Shown one piece after another: positions 32,166 through 41,413 of a stretch of 64,000 bases of DNA. The position numbers were made by a program, and so were the translations under genes. Numbering within the stretch: the first letter of the stretch is position 1; the number at the start of each line of letters is the position of its first letter. This DNA comes from WHSW01 sp963821025 (GTDB lineage: Bacteria > Actinomycetota > Thermoleophilia > Solirubrobacterales > 70-9): the NCBI GenBank assembly GCA_963821025.1, contig CAWGCG010000003.1, positions 496,001-560,000 on the forward strand, read 5' to 3'. A model generated the notes under the pieces. It was given only the letters and a program-made list of their open reading frames with translations, was not told the origin of the DNA and ran no database searches.

Positions 32166-32516
32166 TCAGGCGGTCTTCTTGTCGAGCCGCTGCAGCAGCT
32201 CGTGGGCTGCCAGCTCGATCTCCTTGTGGCGCCACTCGGCAGCCCGGTACTGGCAGGCGATCAGCCCGCTGCGATGAATGCGGCGAAGGTCTCCGTAAAC
32301 GAAGGCATACCTGGCCTTGGTCTCGTCCGAGGCGCCTTCGGTCAGCCCCAGGTGCCACTCCGCGTATTCGTCCCAGGAGTGCGAGTCGAGGAACTCATTC
32401 TCCTCCTCGGCACCGGGCTGGACCTCTCCCCAGTCGCTGTCGAGGACGTACTGGCGAGCGTCGATCAGCCCGCGGGCGTGCGCGACGGCGCGCTCGTTGA
32501 CCAGATATGAGGCCAC
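32166..32516 (-). CDS. Conserved hypothetical protein
   Basis: 116 residues, soluble. SYLVNERAVAHARGLIDARQ at the start and WDEYAEWHLGLTEGASDETK, AFVYGDLRRIHRSGLIACQY in the body are typical of a widespread actinobacterial family of unknown function. No signal peptide or membrane helix. No known partner adjoins it. Confidence 0.75.
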   Translation of the reverse strand: MASYLVNERAVAHARGLIDARQYVLDSDWGEVQPGAEEENEFLDSHSWDEYAEWHLGLTEGASDETKARYAFVYGDLRRIHRSGLIACQYRAAEWRHKEIELAAHELLQRLDKKTA

Positions 32517-32548
32517 GCCCGCATCTTGACTGACCCGGGCGCCTGGGA

Positions 32549-32697
32549 TCAGTCGACGACGGTCCCGGCCGGGGCGCCGTCGCTATGGGGATGGGTGATC
32601 AGGTTGAAGGAGATGTCGATGCTGCCGGCTCTCGCGGCCACCGCGTCAGCGTGGCGGTCGACAGCGCCGCCGATCGATCCTCTGCCACCTTGCGAGC
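32549..32697 (-). pseudogene. Fragment of a short-chain dehydrogenase
   Basis: The minus strand reads RAGSIDISFNLITHPHSDG followed by APAGTVVD and stop. The GSIDISFNLI part matches the SDR segment EAGRVDISFNAIG of the gene at 15836. Neither end of the SDR is present. The remaining gap up to 32733 is otherwise empty. Confidence 0.5.
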
Positions 32698-32733
32698 GTG
32701 AGTCCCGGGGCTCATCGGTATATGGTCGGCGTC

Positions 32734-32940
32734 GTGGAAGGGCGGATCGAATCGGTGGTCCACTTCGTCGACGGCGATCAGCTCGAGGTCGAGGACACCG
32801 TGGAGGAGATCGAGACGGCGATCGGCGATCTACGGACCGGACGCGTCCCGCTGATCAGGGTGCACGTCGCCGGCGGCCGGGAGAGCCGGATCAACGCCGA
32901 CCAGATCAAGCGAGTCCACGGCCGCGAGCCCTCCGAATAG
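32734..32940 (+). CDS. Small acidic hypothetical protein
   Basis: 68 residues from GTG 32734. Chosen over the earlier GTG 32698 and ATG 32722 because a TATATG hexamer at 32719-32724 is nine bases upstream. The fold is predicted as short beta strands (RIESVVHFVDGDQLEV; PLIRVHVAGGRESRINADQI). Function unknown. Confidence 0.6.
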   Translation: MEGRIESVVHFVDGDQLEVEDTVEEIETAIGDLRTGRVPLIRVHVAGGRESRINADQIKRVHGREPSE

Positions 32941-32981
32941 CCTGCGCGGCTCGTCGCCACGAGATCTGAGAGGGCTCGGCC

Positions 32982-33413
32982 TTACTCCTCGGCGCAGGCC
33001 TGGCCGGCGTCGAAGCCGGCGTCGATCAAGTCCTGGGGCGGCTTGCCGCTCTGCGCCGCCTCGACGATCCCCTGTTGGATCTCCTCGTCGCTGACCGAAT
33101 CCTCGAGCTCATCGATGGCGCACTGGGCCTGCGCTCGGCTCAGGCCCTGCTGAGTCGTCAGCACCTGGAGTAGCTGCTGATTGAAGGCGTCGCGCAGCGC
33201 GTCGGGGTCGCCGGTATCGATGCCGTCGGCCTCGGTGGTGGTCTCCTCGGTCGTGGTCGTCTCATCGGCGGTCGTCGACTCGGTGGTCGTTGCCTCGGCC
33301 TCGGTCGTGGTCTGGTCGTCGTCGTCGCCGCAGGCGGCGAAGCCGAGCGCTGCGATCGTGGCTGCGACGGCCGCGAACGCGCGCAATCGGGTGAGTGAGC
33401 TCAGACGGCGCAT
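32982..33413 (-). CDS. Lipoprotein of unknown function
   Basis: 143 residues. Lipobox LGFAAC near residue 27 after a basic, hydrophobic signal; then a Thr/Glu/Asp-rich linker (residues about 30-62) and a C-terminal helical domain with two cysteines (AQCAIDEL and GQACAEE). The linker resembles that of the 5274 lipoprotein, but the domains differ. It is divergent from cysK with 33 bases between starts. Confidence 0.75.
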   Translation of the reverse strand: MRRLSSLTRLRAFAAVAATIAALGFAACGDDDDQTTTEAEATTTESTTADETTTTEETTTEADGIDTGDPDALRDAFNQQLLQVLTTQQGLSRAQAQCAIDELEDSVSDEEIQQGIVEAAQSGKPPQDLIDAGFDAGQACAEE

Positions 33414-33446
33414 CTATGGATCGGCAAGCGTAATACCTTGGGTTGG

Positions 33447-34403
33447 GTGAAAAGCGCACAAGCCCGAGCCGAGGCCCGCGCCGAGCTCGTCACCGAGGTC
33501 TCGGCCGCGATCGGCGGCACTCCGACCGTGGCGCTGCGGCGGCTCGGCCACGGGCTCGACGCAGAGATCGTCGCCAAGCTCGAGTACCTGAACCCCGGCG
33601 GCTCGGTCAAGGACCGGATCGGGGTGGCGATGATCGACGCCGCCGAGCGCTCCGGCGCCCTGCAACCGGGCGGGTTGATCGTCGAGCCGACCAGCGGCAA
33701 CACGGGGATCGCGCTGGCGATGGTCTGTGCCTCGCGCGGGTATCAGCTCGTCCTGACGCTGCCGGAGGGGATGAGCAGGGAGCGGACCAAGCTCCTGCGC
33801 TCCTACGGCGCCGAGGTCCACGAGACACCGTCGCTCGGCGGGATGGGCGAGGCGATCGCGCTCGCCGAGCGGATCGTCGCCGAGCGCGACGCGTTCATGC
33901 CGCAGCAGTTCTCGAACCCGGCAAACCCCGAGGTCCATCGCCGGACCACGGCCGAGGAGATCTGGCGCGACCTCGACGGGGAGGTCGACGTGCTCGTCAC
34001 CGGCGTCGGCACCGGTGGCACGATCACCGGCGTCGGTCAGGTATTGAAGGAGCGCCGGCCGGGGTTCATGGCCGTGGCGGTGGAGCCGGCAACCTCGGCG
34101 GTGCTCTCGGGACGGCCGCCGGGACCGCACAAGATTCAGGGAATTGGCGCCGGCTTCGTTCCCGAGGTACTCGATCGTGAGCTCGTCGACGAAGTGATCA
34201 CCGTCGGCGACGAGTCGGCACTGGCTGCCGCGCGCGAGGCCGCGAGGCGCGAGGGGCTGCTGATCGGGATCTCGGCCGGAGCGGCGTTTCACGCGGCACT
34301 CGAGCTCGCGGCGCGCCCGGAGCTGGCCGGCAAGCGAATCGTGACGATCGCCTGCGACGGCGGCGAGCGCTACATGTCATTGCCGTTCTTCGCTCCGGAC
34401 TGA
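33447..34403 (+). CDS. cysK: Cysteine synthase (O-acetylserine sulfhydrylase)
   Basis: Makes cysteine from O-acetylserine and sulfide with pyridoxal phosphate, in the cytoplasm. 318 residues. The PLP lysine is in NPGGSVKDRI; the substrate loop is EPTSGNTGIALA; the phosphate-binding loop is TGVGTGGTITG. GTG 33447 is preferred to TTG 33438 because TAATAC at 33431-33436 places the transcript start next to it. The stop overlaps the cysE start (TGATG), so they form an operon and can form the cysteine synthase complex. Likely target of the Rrf2 regulator now 29 kb away. Confidence 0.95.
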   Translation: MKSAQARAEARAELVTEVSAAIGGTPTVALRRLGHGLDAEIVAKLEYLNPGGSVKDRIGVAMIDAAERSGALQPGGLIVEPTSGNTGIALAMVCASRGYQLVLTLPEGMSRERTKLLRSYGAEVHETPSLGGMGEAIALAERIVAERDAFMPQQFSNPANPEVHRRTTAEEIWRDLDGEVDVLVTGVGTGGTITGVGQVLKERRPGFMAVAVEPATSAVLSGRPPGPHKIQGIGAGFVPEVLDRELVDEVITVGDESALAAAREAARREGLLIGISAGAAFHAALELAARPELAGKRIVTIACDGGERYMSLPFFAPD

Positions 34404-35137
34404 TGCTCGGCCTACCGACACTGCGCCGCGTGGTCGGCGAGATCGGCTCCGACGTCGCCTCGGCGCGCGATCGCGATCCGGCGGCGCGCGGTGTCGGCAC
34501 CTTGGAGATCCTCTCGAGCTGGGCGGGAGTGCAGGCGCTGCTCGCCCACCGCGTCTCGCACGCCCTCTATGCGGCCGGGATTCCGATCGCGCCGCGGACG
34601 ATCGCCTTCACCACCCGCGCGGTCACGGGGGTCGAGATCCATCCCGCCGCGGTGATCGGCGCGGAGTTCTTCATCGATCACGGCTCCGGGGTGGTGATCG
34701 GAGAGACCGCGGAGATCGGCGACCGGGTGACGCTCTACCAGGGGGTGACCCTGGGCGGCACCGGCTTCGCCCGCGGCAAGCGCCATCCCACGGTCGAGGA
34801 CGACGTCACGGTCGGCTCGGGGGCGAAGCTCCTTGGCCCGGTGAACATCGGCCACGGCGCCAAGGTGGGCGCCAACACGGTGGTGATCGAGGACGTGCCG
34901 CCGAACTCGACCGTGGTCGGCAACCCGGGCCATCCGGTTCGGGTCGAGGGGCGCCGGCCGGAGGGCCCCGATGCCGACTGGATCCACCTGCCCGACCCCG
35001 TCGCCGAGGCGATCAAGACGCTCTCGGAGCGGCTCGGCAGGCTCGAGCAACGCCTGGCGGAGCTCGACGGCAAGGCCGCCGACGGCGAGGTCAAGCAGCT
35101 GCGCGAAAAGCGCGGCCGTTCCTCGGCGGGCGGCTAG
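34403..35137 (+). CDS. cysE: Serine O-acetyltransferase
   Basis: Acetylates serine to O-acetylserine for CysK. 244 residues. N-terminal helical part, then left-handed beta-helix with IDHGSGVVIGETAEIGDRVT (catalytic His), LYQGVTLGGTG and GAKVGANTVVIEDVPPNST. The C-terminal tail is longer than usual, with a helical Leu/Glu segment (residues about 205-240), and does not end in the Ile that docks into CysK in enterobacteria. ATG 34403 overlaps the cysK stop. Confidence 0.92.
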   Translation: MLGLPTLRRVVGEIGSDVASARDRDPAARGVGTLEILSSWAGVQALLAHRVSHALYAAGIPIAPRTIAFTTRAVTGVEIHPAAVIGAEFFIDHGSGVVIGETAEIGDRVTLYQGVTLGGTGFARGKRHPTVEDDVTVGSGAKLLGPVNIGHGAKVGANTVVIEDVPPNSTVVGNPGHPVRVEGRRPEGPDADWIHLPDPVAEAIKTLSERLGRLEQRLAELDGKAADGEVKQLREKRGRSSAGG

Positions 35138-35183
35138 GGGCTCGATCCCCGGGCGCGCCGCGGCCGAGACTATCCTCGGCGGG

Positions 35184-37505
35184 GTGAGTACGGAGACGGA
35201 TTACGGGGCGCCGGTCGAGCCTGGGGCCGACCCGGTCGAGCGCCTGCTGGCCGACCTCAACCCGGCTCAGCGCGAGGCGGTCACCCACGGCGAAGGACCG
35301 CTGCTGGTGCTCGCAGGCGCCGGCTCGGGCAAGACCAGGGTGTTGACCCAGAGGATCGCCTGGCTCCTGGCGACCGGGCGGGCCAGGCCGAGCGAGATCC
35401 TTGCGATCACCTTCACCAACAAGGCCGCCAACGAGATGCGCGAGCGCGTCGCCCGGGTGGTTGGCGGCGTCTCGCGGGCGATGTGGGTGACCACCTTCCA
35501 CTCCGCCTGCGCCCGGATCCTGCGCGCAGATGCCGAGCGTCTCGGCTACAAGCGGGCCTTCACCATCTACGACGAGGCCGATTCGGTGCGCATGGTGAAG
35601 CGCTGCATCAATGAGCTCGAGCACGACCCGAAGCGCTACACGCCACGCGCGGTCAAGGCGGCGATCTCGGCCGCCAAGAACCAGCTGGTCGACTCGAGCG
35701 ACTACGCCGACGCCGCGGGTTCGACGTTTGAGGAGGTCGTCGCCGACGTCTACAACCTCTATGAGCGGCGCATGGTCGAGGCCTCGGCGATGGACTTCGA
35801 CGACCTGCTCGTGCGAACCGTCAACCTGCTCGAGCTGTTCGCCGACGTCTGCGACAAGTACCGGCGGATCTTCCGCTGGGTCCTCGTCGACGAATACCAG
35901 GACACCAACCACGCCCAGTACCGGCTCCTGCAGCTGCTCGCCGACGAGCACCGGAATCTGACCGTGGTCGGCGACGACTTCCAGGCGGTGTATTCGTTCC
36001 GCGGCGCCGACATCCGCAACATCCTCGAGTTCGAGCGCGACTTCCCCGACGCCGACACGGTGCTCCTGGAACAGAACTATCGCTCGACCCAGACCGTGCT
36101 CGACGCGGCAAACGGGCTGATAGCCCACAACGAGAGCCAGAAGACCAAGCACCTGTGGACAGACGGCGCCCAGGGCGAGGCGATCGTGGTCGCCGAGCTC
36201 GACGACGAGCATGCCGAGGCTCGCTATGTCGCCTCGGAGATCAACCGCCTGGTCGAGGAGGGGATGGCGCGCGACCAGATCGCGGTCTTCTATCGCATGA
36301 ACGCGCAGAGCCGGGTGCTCGAGGACACCCTGGTTCGATTCGAGATCCCCTACCAGGTGATCGGGGGGACGAAGTTCTATGAGCGGGCCGAGGTCAAGGA
36401 CGCGGTGGCCTATCTGCAGCTGCTCGCCAACCCCGCCGACGCGATCTCGTTCTCACGGATCGTCAACTCGCCACGGCGGGGAATCGGTCAGCAGACCGAG
36501 GCGCGGATCCTCTCGTACTCGAACACGATCGGCGCCGACATCTGGGAGGCCTTCTCGCATCCCGAGGCGGTCCCCGGCCTCGGCTCGGCTGCGCTCAAGG
36601 CGGTCGCCCGCTTCGCCGAGACGATGACGGGGCTGCGCGGGCGCGCCGAGCGGGGCGGCTCGGTGTCGGAGCTGCTCGATGCGCTGCTGCACGAGACCGG
36701 CTACATCGAGGCGCTCGAGGCCGAGCGCACGGTCGAGGCCGAGGGCCGGATCGAGAACCTGGAGGAGCTGGTCGGCGTCGCCGGCGAGTTCGACGCCAAT
36801 CGCGAGCTCGAGGGCGATTCGATCGTGAGGCGAAGCGGAGCCGAGCCGCGCCGCGCCGCTGTTCAGGCGCCTGATGAGAGCCCGCTGGAGGAGTTCCTGG
36901 CGCAGATCTCGCTGGTCACCGAGCAGGACAACCTGCGCGACGAGGAGAGCCTGGCGACGTTGATGTCGCTTCACAACGCCAAGGGGCTCGAGTACGACTC
37001 GGTCTTCGTGATCGGCTGCGAGGAGGGCGTGTTCCCGCACTCGCGCTCGCTCGAGGAGGGCAACCTGGAGGAAGAGCGCCGGCTCGCCTACGTCGGGGTG
37101 ACCCGCGCGCGCGAGCGGCTGTGGCTGACCTTCGCCCGGCGGCGCTCGCTCCACGGCAGCTCGAGCTGGAACCTGCCCTCGCGCTTTTTGTCCGAGCTCC
37201 CCGAGGCACTGCTCGAGCGCCACATCGCGACCACGCAGACGGGCTGGTCGCTGGGCGGCGACGACGCGCGCGCCGTCGCCACCGGTTTCGGCCGCGGCCG
37301 CGGCACGATCTCCGCGCCGCAGCCGAAGCAGCCGGCGCCGCCTCCGGTCCCCTACGCGGTCGGCGACGACGTTGTCCACGCAAGCTTCGGCGAGGGCGTC
37401 GTGACCTCGGTCGAGGCCGGCTCGGTGGTCGTCGTCCGCTTCGCCGGGGACGGGGCCGAGCGCAAGCTGATGGCCGACTACGCGCCGATCAAGAAGGTCG
37501 CGTGA
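35184..37505 (+). CDS. pcrA: ATP-dependent DNA helicase PcrA/UvrD
   Basis: SF1A 3'-5' helicase for repair and removal of stalled transcription complexes. 773 residues. GAGSGKTRVLTQRI (Walker A), VDEYQDTNHAQY (motif II), GDDFQAVYSFRGAD (III), QNYRSTQ (IV), NAKGLEYDSVFVIGCEEG (V) and VGVTRARERLWLTFAR (VI). A Pro/Gln linker leads to a C-terminal Tudor-like domain (VGDDVVHASFGEGVVTSVEA) that binds RNA polymerase in homologues. GTG 35184 follows TATCCT by seven bases. The stop overlaps the folD start. Confidence 0.95.
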   Translation: MSTETDYGAPVEPGADPVERLLADLNPAQREAVTHGEGPLLVLAGAGSGKTRVLTQRIAWLLATGRARPSEILAITFTNKAANEMRERVARVVGGVSRAMWVTTFHSACARILRADAERLGYKRAFTIYDEADSVRMVKRCINELEHDPKRYTPRAVKAAISAAKNQLVDSSDYADAAGSTFEEVVADVYNLYERRMVEASAMDFDDLLVRTVNLLELFADVCDKYRRIFRWVLVDEYQDTNHAQYRLLQLLADEHRNLTVVGDDFQAVYSFRGADIRNILEFERDFPDADTVLLEQNYRSTQTVLDAANGLIAHNESQKTKHLWTDGAQGEAIVVAELDDEHAEARYVASEINRLVEEGMARDQIAVFYRMNAQSRVLEDTLVRFEIPYQVIGGTKFYERAEVKDAVAYLQLLANPADAISFSRIVNSPRRGIGQQTEARILSYSNTIGADIWEAFSHPEAVPGLGSAALKAVARFAETMTGLRGRAERGGSVSELLDALLHETGYIEALEAERTVEAEGRIENLEELVGVAGEFDANRELEGDSIVRRSGAEPRRAAVQAPDESPLEEFLAQISLVTEQDNLRDEESLATLMSLHNAKGLEYDSVFVIGCEEGVFPHSRSLEEGNLEEERRLAYVGVTRARERLWLTFARRRSLHGSSSWNLPSRFLSELPEALLERHIATTQTGWSLGGDDARAVATGFGRGRGTISAPQPKQPAPPPVPYAVGDDVVHASFGEGVVTSVEAGSVVVVRFAGDGAERKLMADYAPIKKVA

Positions 37506-38356
37506 GCGCTGACGTGATCGACGGCAAGGCGGTGGCGGCCCAGGTGCGCGAGCGGGTCGCCGGCGGTGTGCAGGAGTTCGCCGAGGCTCATCGCGGCGAG
37601 GTTCCGGGACTGGCGACGGTGCTGGTCGGCGACGATCCGGCCTCGCAGGTCTACATCGCCAACAAGCGCCGGCAGACCGAGGAGGTCGGGATGCGCTCGG
37701 TCCATGAGCAGCTCGGCGCTGCGACTCCCGAGGATGAGCTGCTCGACCTGGTCGGCGCGCTGAACGCCGACCCGAGCGTCGACGGGATCCTGGTGCAGCT
37801 GCCGTTGCCCGAGCAGATCGATCAGGACGCCGTGATCGCCGCGATCGAACCGGACAAGGACGTCGACGGCCTGACCGCGACCAACGCCGGCCTGCTCGCC
37901 CAGGGCCGCCCCGGTCTGGTGCCCTGCACACCGCAGGGGGTGGTCGAGCTGGTGCGCCACTCGGGCACCGAGATCGAGGGGGCCGAGGCGGTGATCGTGG
38001 GACGCTCGATCCTGGTCGGACGGCCGCTGGCCGCCCTGCTCTTGGGCGAGAACGCGACCGTGACGATGTGTCACTCGCGCACCCGCGATCTCGCCGCGGT
38101 CTGCGCGCGCGCCGACATCCTGATCGCCGCCGTCGGATCTCCACGGCTGGTCACCGCCGAGATGGTGAAGCCGGGAGCGACGGTGATCGATGTCGGCACC
38201 AATCGCACCGACGACGGCCTGGTCGGCGATGTCGACTTCGACCCCGTCGCCGAGGTGGCCCGAGCGATCACCCCGGTGCCCGGCGGGGTCGGGCCGATGA
38301 CGATCGCGATCTTGCTCGCTAATACGTTGAGAGCCGCTTCAGAACGTCCGATGTAG
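37502..38356 (+). CDS. folD: Methylenetetrahydrofolate dehydrogenase/cyclohydrolase
   Basis: Bifunctional one-carbon enzyme, 284 residues. YIANKRRQTEEVGM holds the catalytic Tyr-x-x-x-Lys, VLVGDDPAS lies before it, and VIVGRSILVGRPLAALLL and PVPGGVGPMTIAILL are the nucleotide and signature motifs. GTG 37502 overlaps the pcrA stop (GTGA), so the two are translated together although their roles are unrelated. Confidence 0.95.
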   Translation: MSADVIDGKAVAAQVRERVAGGVQEFAEAHRGEVPGLATVLVGDDPASQVYIANKRRQTEEVGMRSVHEQLGAATPEDELLDLVGALNADPSVDGILVQLPLPEQIDQDAVIAAIEPDKDVDGLTATNAGLLAQGRPGLVPCTPQGVVELVRHSGTEIEGAEAVIVGRSILVGRPLAALLLGENATVTMCHSRTRDLAAVCARADILIAAVGSPRLVTAEMVKPGATVIDVGTNRTDDGLVGDVDFDPVAEVARAITPVPGGVGPMTIAILLANTLRAASERPM

Positions 38357-38404
38357 CGCTATACGCTGCGCGCGACCTACCCCTCCAGCTGCCGGGAGAG
38401 TTCA

Positions 38405-38941
38405 ATGGACGTAAACAGGGTGCGACAGGGCGAGTTGATCGCTGGCGCCGCCGCGGTCGCGCTGCTGATCATCATGTTCCTGCCGTGGTTCGGGATCGGC
38501 GGCGCCGCCGGGGACGCCCTCCAGCAGGCCCAGGACCTCGGCTTCGCACCCGAGATCGATACCTCGGCGAACGCCTGGGAGTCGTTCGACTTCATCGACA
38601 TCGTCCTCTTCATCACCGTCGTCGTCGCGGTGGCGTTCGCCGCCGCCACCGCGATGTCCCAGACGGTCGCGCTGCCGGTCGCGGCGAGCGCGATCGCCAC
38701 CGGGCTTGGGATCCTCTCCACCCTGCTGGTCGTCTACCGGATCCTCGACCCGCCGTTCGACTCGTCGCGCAAGTACGGGGTCTTCCTCGGGCTGATCGCC
38801 GCGGCCGGGATCGCCTACGGCGGCTGGCGCTCGATGCAGGATGAGGGCACCAACTTCAGCGGCGAGGCCGACCGGGTCCAGAACAGGGGTGGAAGCGGTG
38901 GCGCTCCGCCGCCACCGTCGCAGCCCGGGGCCGGTTCCTAG
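38405..38941 (+). CDS. Membrane protein, four helices
   Basis: 178 residues. Helices at about 11-30, 57-75, 80-105 and 118-135, with an extracytoplasmic loop (GFAPEIDTSANAWESFDF) and a Gly/Pro-rich tail. GGGAGAGTTCA before ATG 38405; a TATACG -10-like hexamer lies near 38363. No known domain. The stop shares bases with that of the converging GMC gene (CTAG at 38938-38941). Confidence 0.75.
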   Translation: MDVNRVRQGELIAGAAAVALLIIMFLPWFGIGGAAGDALQQAQDLGFAPEIDTSANAWESFDFIDIVLFITVVVAVAFAAATAMSQTVALPVAASAIATGLGILSTLLVVYRILDPPFDSSRKYGVFLGLIAAAGIAYGGWRSMQDEGTNFSGEADRVQNRGGSGGAPPPPSQPGAGS

Positions 38942-40818
38942 GCGCCTGCCGCCGCCGCGACCTGCCGCGCGACCCGTGAGGCCATCGCGATTATCGTCAG
39001 CATCGGGTTGACTCCGATCGAGCTCGGCAGCAGGCTCGCGTCGGCGACGTAGAGACCGGCCGCGCCGTGGACCGCACCGTCGGTCGAGCTGACCCCCCGG
39101 CGAGGATCGGCATCCATGCGCGCGGTTCCCATCGGGTGGAATGCCTCCAGCCGCAGCGCCGACGCCGGCCGGCTCGAGGCCTCGAGCTCACGGATCCGTC
39201 GTCGCGGAATGGTCTCGATTCCGGAGATCTGCGGGTAGACCTCGCTCGCCCCGGCGGCGTAGAAGAGCTCGGCGGCGCGGGCGATCCCGAAGACGATCCG
39301 GTCGGCGTCCTCGCGGCTGAGCCTGTAGCCGATCCGCAGGGAGCCGTCGCCGGCGAGGCCAACGCGGCCGCTCGACCTGTCCGAGAGGTGGACCCCGGTC
39401 GAGGCGAGGTTGCCGAAGCCGAGCAGCCGCCGCTGGTGTTCGGCCCCGGTGCCGGGCAGCCACTGCCCGCCGAAGGCCAGCGGGGTGAAGGTGGCCTCGA
39501 GCAGCACTCCGCGCGGCTCCCACTCGTCGACCGCATAGCTCTGCATCACCCCCTCCCAACCGCGCACCGGCTCGGCGAAACGCGCTCCGACCCAGCAGGC
39601 GGGGTGGATGCGCAGGTTGCGCCCGAGCTCGCCGCTCGGTGAGCGAAAGCCCGAGCGCAGGAGCAGCTCGGGGGTGCCGAACGCGCCGCCGGCGAGCACC
39701 ACCCCCCGGCGGGCGCGAACCGAGAACGGACGGCGAGCACCGGCCCCGGCGACGCCGGCCCAGCCGTCGACTCCGACGGCGCGTCCGCGCTCGAAGACGA
39801 TCCGGCGGGCCTCGACCCCGGCGCGCACGCGCGCCCCTGCGGCGACCGCCCGGGGCAGATACGACACGTGCATCGCCCGCTTCGCGTCGAGCCGGCAACC
39901 CGTCGGACAGGAGCTGCAGCGGACGCAGGCGCCGGCATTTCGCCGCAGCGGCCCGTGGCTGACCCCGAGCGCCTCCGCACCCTCGCGCAGGAGCTCGCCG
40001 TTCCGGCCCATGCGCGCCGGGTCGACCTCCTTCACATGGAGCATCTCCTCGGCCTCGGCGAAATCCGGATCGAGCTCGGTCGCCCAGGCGATCCCATGCT
40101 CGGCCGCCCACTCGGCGAGCACCGGCTCGGGGGTGCGAAAACAGGTCCCGGAGTTGATCACCGTGGTCCCGCCGACCGCGCGACCGACCGGGGTCGGGAT
40201 CGCCGGGCGGCCGCGGGCGACCGTCAAGCCGCCATCGCGATAGAGCGCTGCCAGCGCCGCGATCGGCTCGGTCGGGTAGCTGCGCCGGTCCATGTAGGGG
40301 CCCGCTTCGACCACGAGCACCTCGTGCCCGGCCTCGGCGAGCACGGTCGCTGCGACGGCGCCACCCGCGCCGGAGCCGACGATGAGGAAGTCACAGTCCT
40401 CCGCCGAGCCCTGGGGCTCGAGCTCACCGAGCGGTGAGCCCGCAACCGGGGCCTCCGAGACCGCGCCTCGACCGTCGACGGCGCAGCCCGACTCGAAGCC
40501 GACCGCTGCCGCGACCCGCGCGTCATTGGCGTACCCGAGCCCGGCGAGCACCTTGAGCGCCAGGGTCAGGTCGCGCTTGAGCGCCGAGTCGGAGCGCTCC
40601 GCCCGCCGCAGAAAGTCCTGGCGAGCCTCGAGATCGGCACGGCTGAACCGCCATGGGAACGCGAGCAGGTCGAAGGCGCGCAGGGCGAGGCGAATCTGGG
40701 TGACCGTGCTGCGCGGGACGACCGCCAACAGCGGAGCGAGCTCGGCCACCGGGTCGACGGCGCCTCTCTCCGGCTCGGGCCCGGCGGCGGCCGGCAGGGC
40801 CCCGGTCCCGGGGGCCAT
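38938..40818 (-). CDS. GMC-family FAD oxidoreductase
   Basis: 626 residues. FAD motif IVGSGAGGAVAATVLAEAG at about 146-164, GRAVGGTTVINSGTCFRTP, a Cys-rich segment CVRCSSCPTGC near residue 300, and C-terminal HPMGTARMDADPRRGV with GVNPMLTIIAMASRV. The last carries the His/Asn region of GMC alcohol or sterol oxidases. The N-terminal 110 residues form a helical domain. Family homology seems to continue upstream of ATG 40818 (LSAAEQRILRSFAEA in frame), but no ATG, GTG or TTG exists before the TGA at 40881, so the start may be CTG or the gene slightly shortened. Substrate: an alcohol or steroid-like compound. Confidence 0.85.
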   Translation of the reverse strand: MAPGTGALPAAAGPEPERGAVDPVAELAPLLAVVPRSTVTQIRLALRAFDLLAFPWRFSRADLEARQDFLRRAERSDSALKRDLTLALKVLAGLGYANDARVAAAVGFESGCAVDGRGAVSEAPVAGSPLGELEPQGSAEDCDFLIVGSGAGGAVAATVLAEAGHEVLVVEAGPYMDRRSYPTEPIAALAALYRDGGLTVARGRPAIPTPVGRAVGGTTVINSGTCFRTPEPVLAEWAAEHGIAWATELDPDFAEAEEMLHVKEVDPARMGRNGELLREGAEALGVSHGPLRRNAGACVRCSSCPTGCRLDAKRAMHVSYLPRAVAAGARVRAGVEARRIVFERGRAVGVDGWAGVAGAGARRPFSVRARRGVVLAGGAFGTPELLLRSGFRSPSGELGRNLRIHPACWVGARFAEPVRGWEGVMQSYAVDEWEPRGVLLEATFTPLAFGGQWLPGTGAEHQRRLLGFGNLASTGVHLSDRSSGRVGLAGDGSLRIGYRLSREDADRIVFGIARAAELFYAAGASEVYPQISGIETIPRRRIRELEASSRPASALRLEAFHPMGTARMDADPRRGVSSTDGAVHGAAGLYVADASLLPSSIGVNPMLTIIAMASRVARQVAAAAGA

Positions 40819-40878
40819 CGCCTCCGCGAACGACCGCAGGATTCGCTGCTCGGCGGCGCTCAGCCCCGGCGGGCGCCT

Positions 40879-41328
40879 TCAGAAGGCGGCGGCCGGGTCA
40901 CCGACCCTGCCCGCCAGCGACCAGAGCACCAAGGCGACCGCCACCAGCACGCCGTCGACGCAGAAGTTGAGCAGGTAGGCGAAGACGTCGGTGTCGAACA
41001 AGTAGAAGCCGAGCGCGGTCAGCGACGACGCCGCCTTGCCCGCGGCGAGGACGAGCAGCAGCGGCCGGTAGCGAACCACGTCGGTCGAGACCACCAGGCA
41101 GATCCCGGTGATCACGGTCATGTAGGCAAAACCGAGCGCGAGCCAGAGCTGCTGGGTGGTCTCGGAGGCGGCGGCGAAGCTGCCGAGCGGCAGCCAATCG
41201 CCGAGATCGTCGAGGACTGCGAGCGTGCCGTCGGGCGCCAGCAGGAACAGCAACCCGACGACCGCGAAGCTTGTCGCCAGCAATCGCAGGCTGGTCACGC
41301 AGACGCGCTCGGCCGTTGGCCCGTTCAT
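40879..41328 (-). CDS. Small membrane protein linked to the GMC oxidoreductase
   Basis: 149 residues, four predicted helices (about 16-40, 60-80, 88-108, 118-138). It lies directly upstream of the GMC gene on the same strand, and the two probably share a message, so it may anchor or assist the oxidoreductase. No named family recognised. Confidence 0.75.
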   Translation of the reverse strand: MNGPTAERVCVTSLRLLATSFAVVGLLFLLAPDGTLAVLDDLGDWLPLGSFAAASETTQQLWLALGFAYMTVITGICLVVSTDVVRYRPLLLVLAAGKAASSLTALGFYLFDTDVFAYLLNFCVDGVLVAVALVLWSLAGRVGDPAAAF

Positions 41329-41413
41329 CGGTGCGCGATCCTAGTCAGGAGCACCGTCGCTGCGGCGCCGCCGGTCCGCGGGCGACCCGGATCGCGGCTC
41401 TAGAATCGATCGG

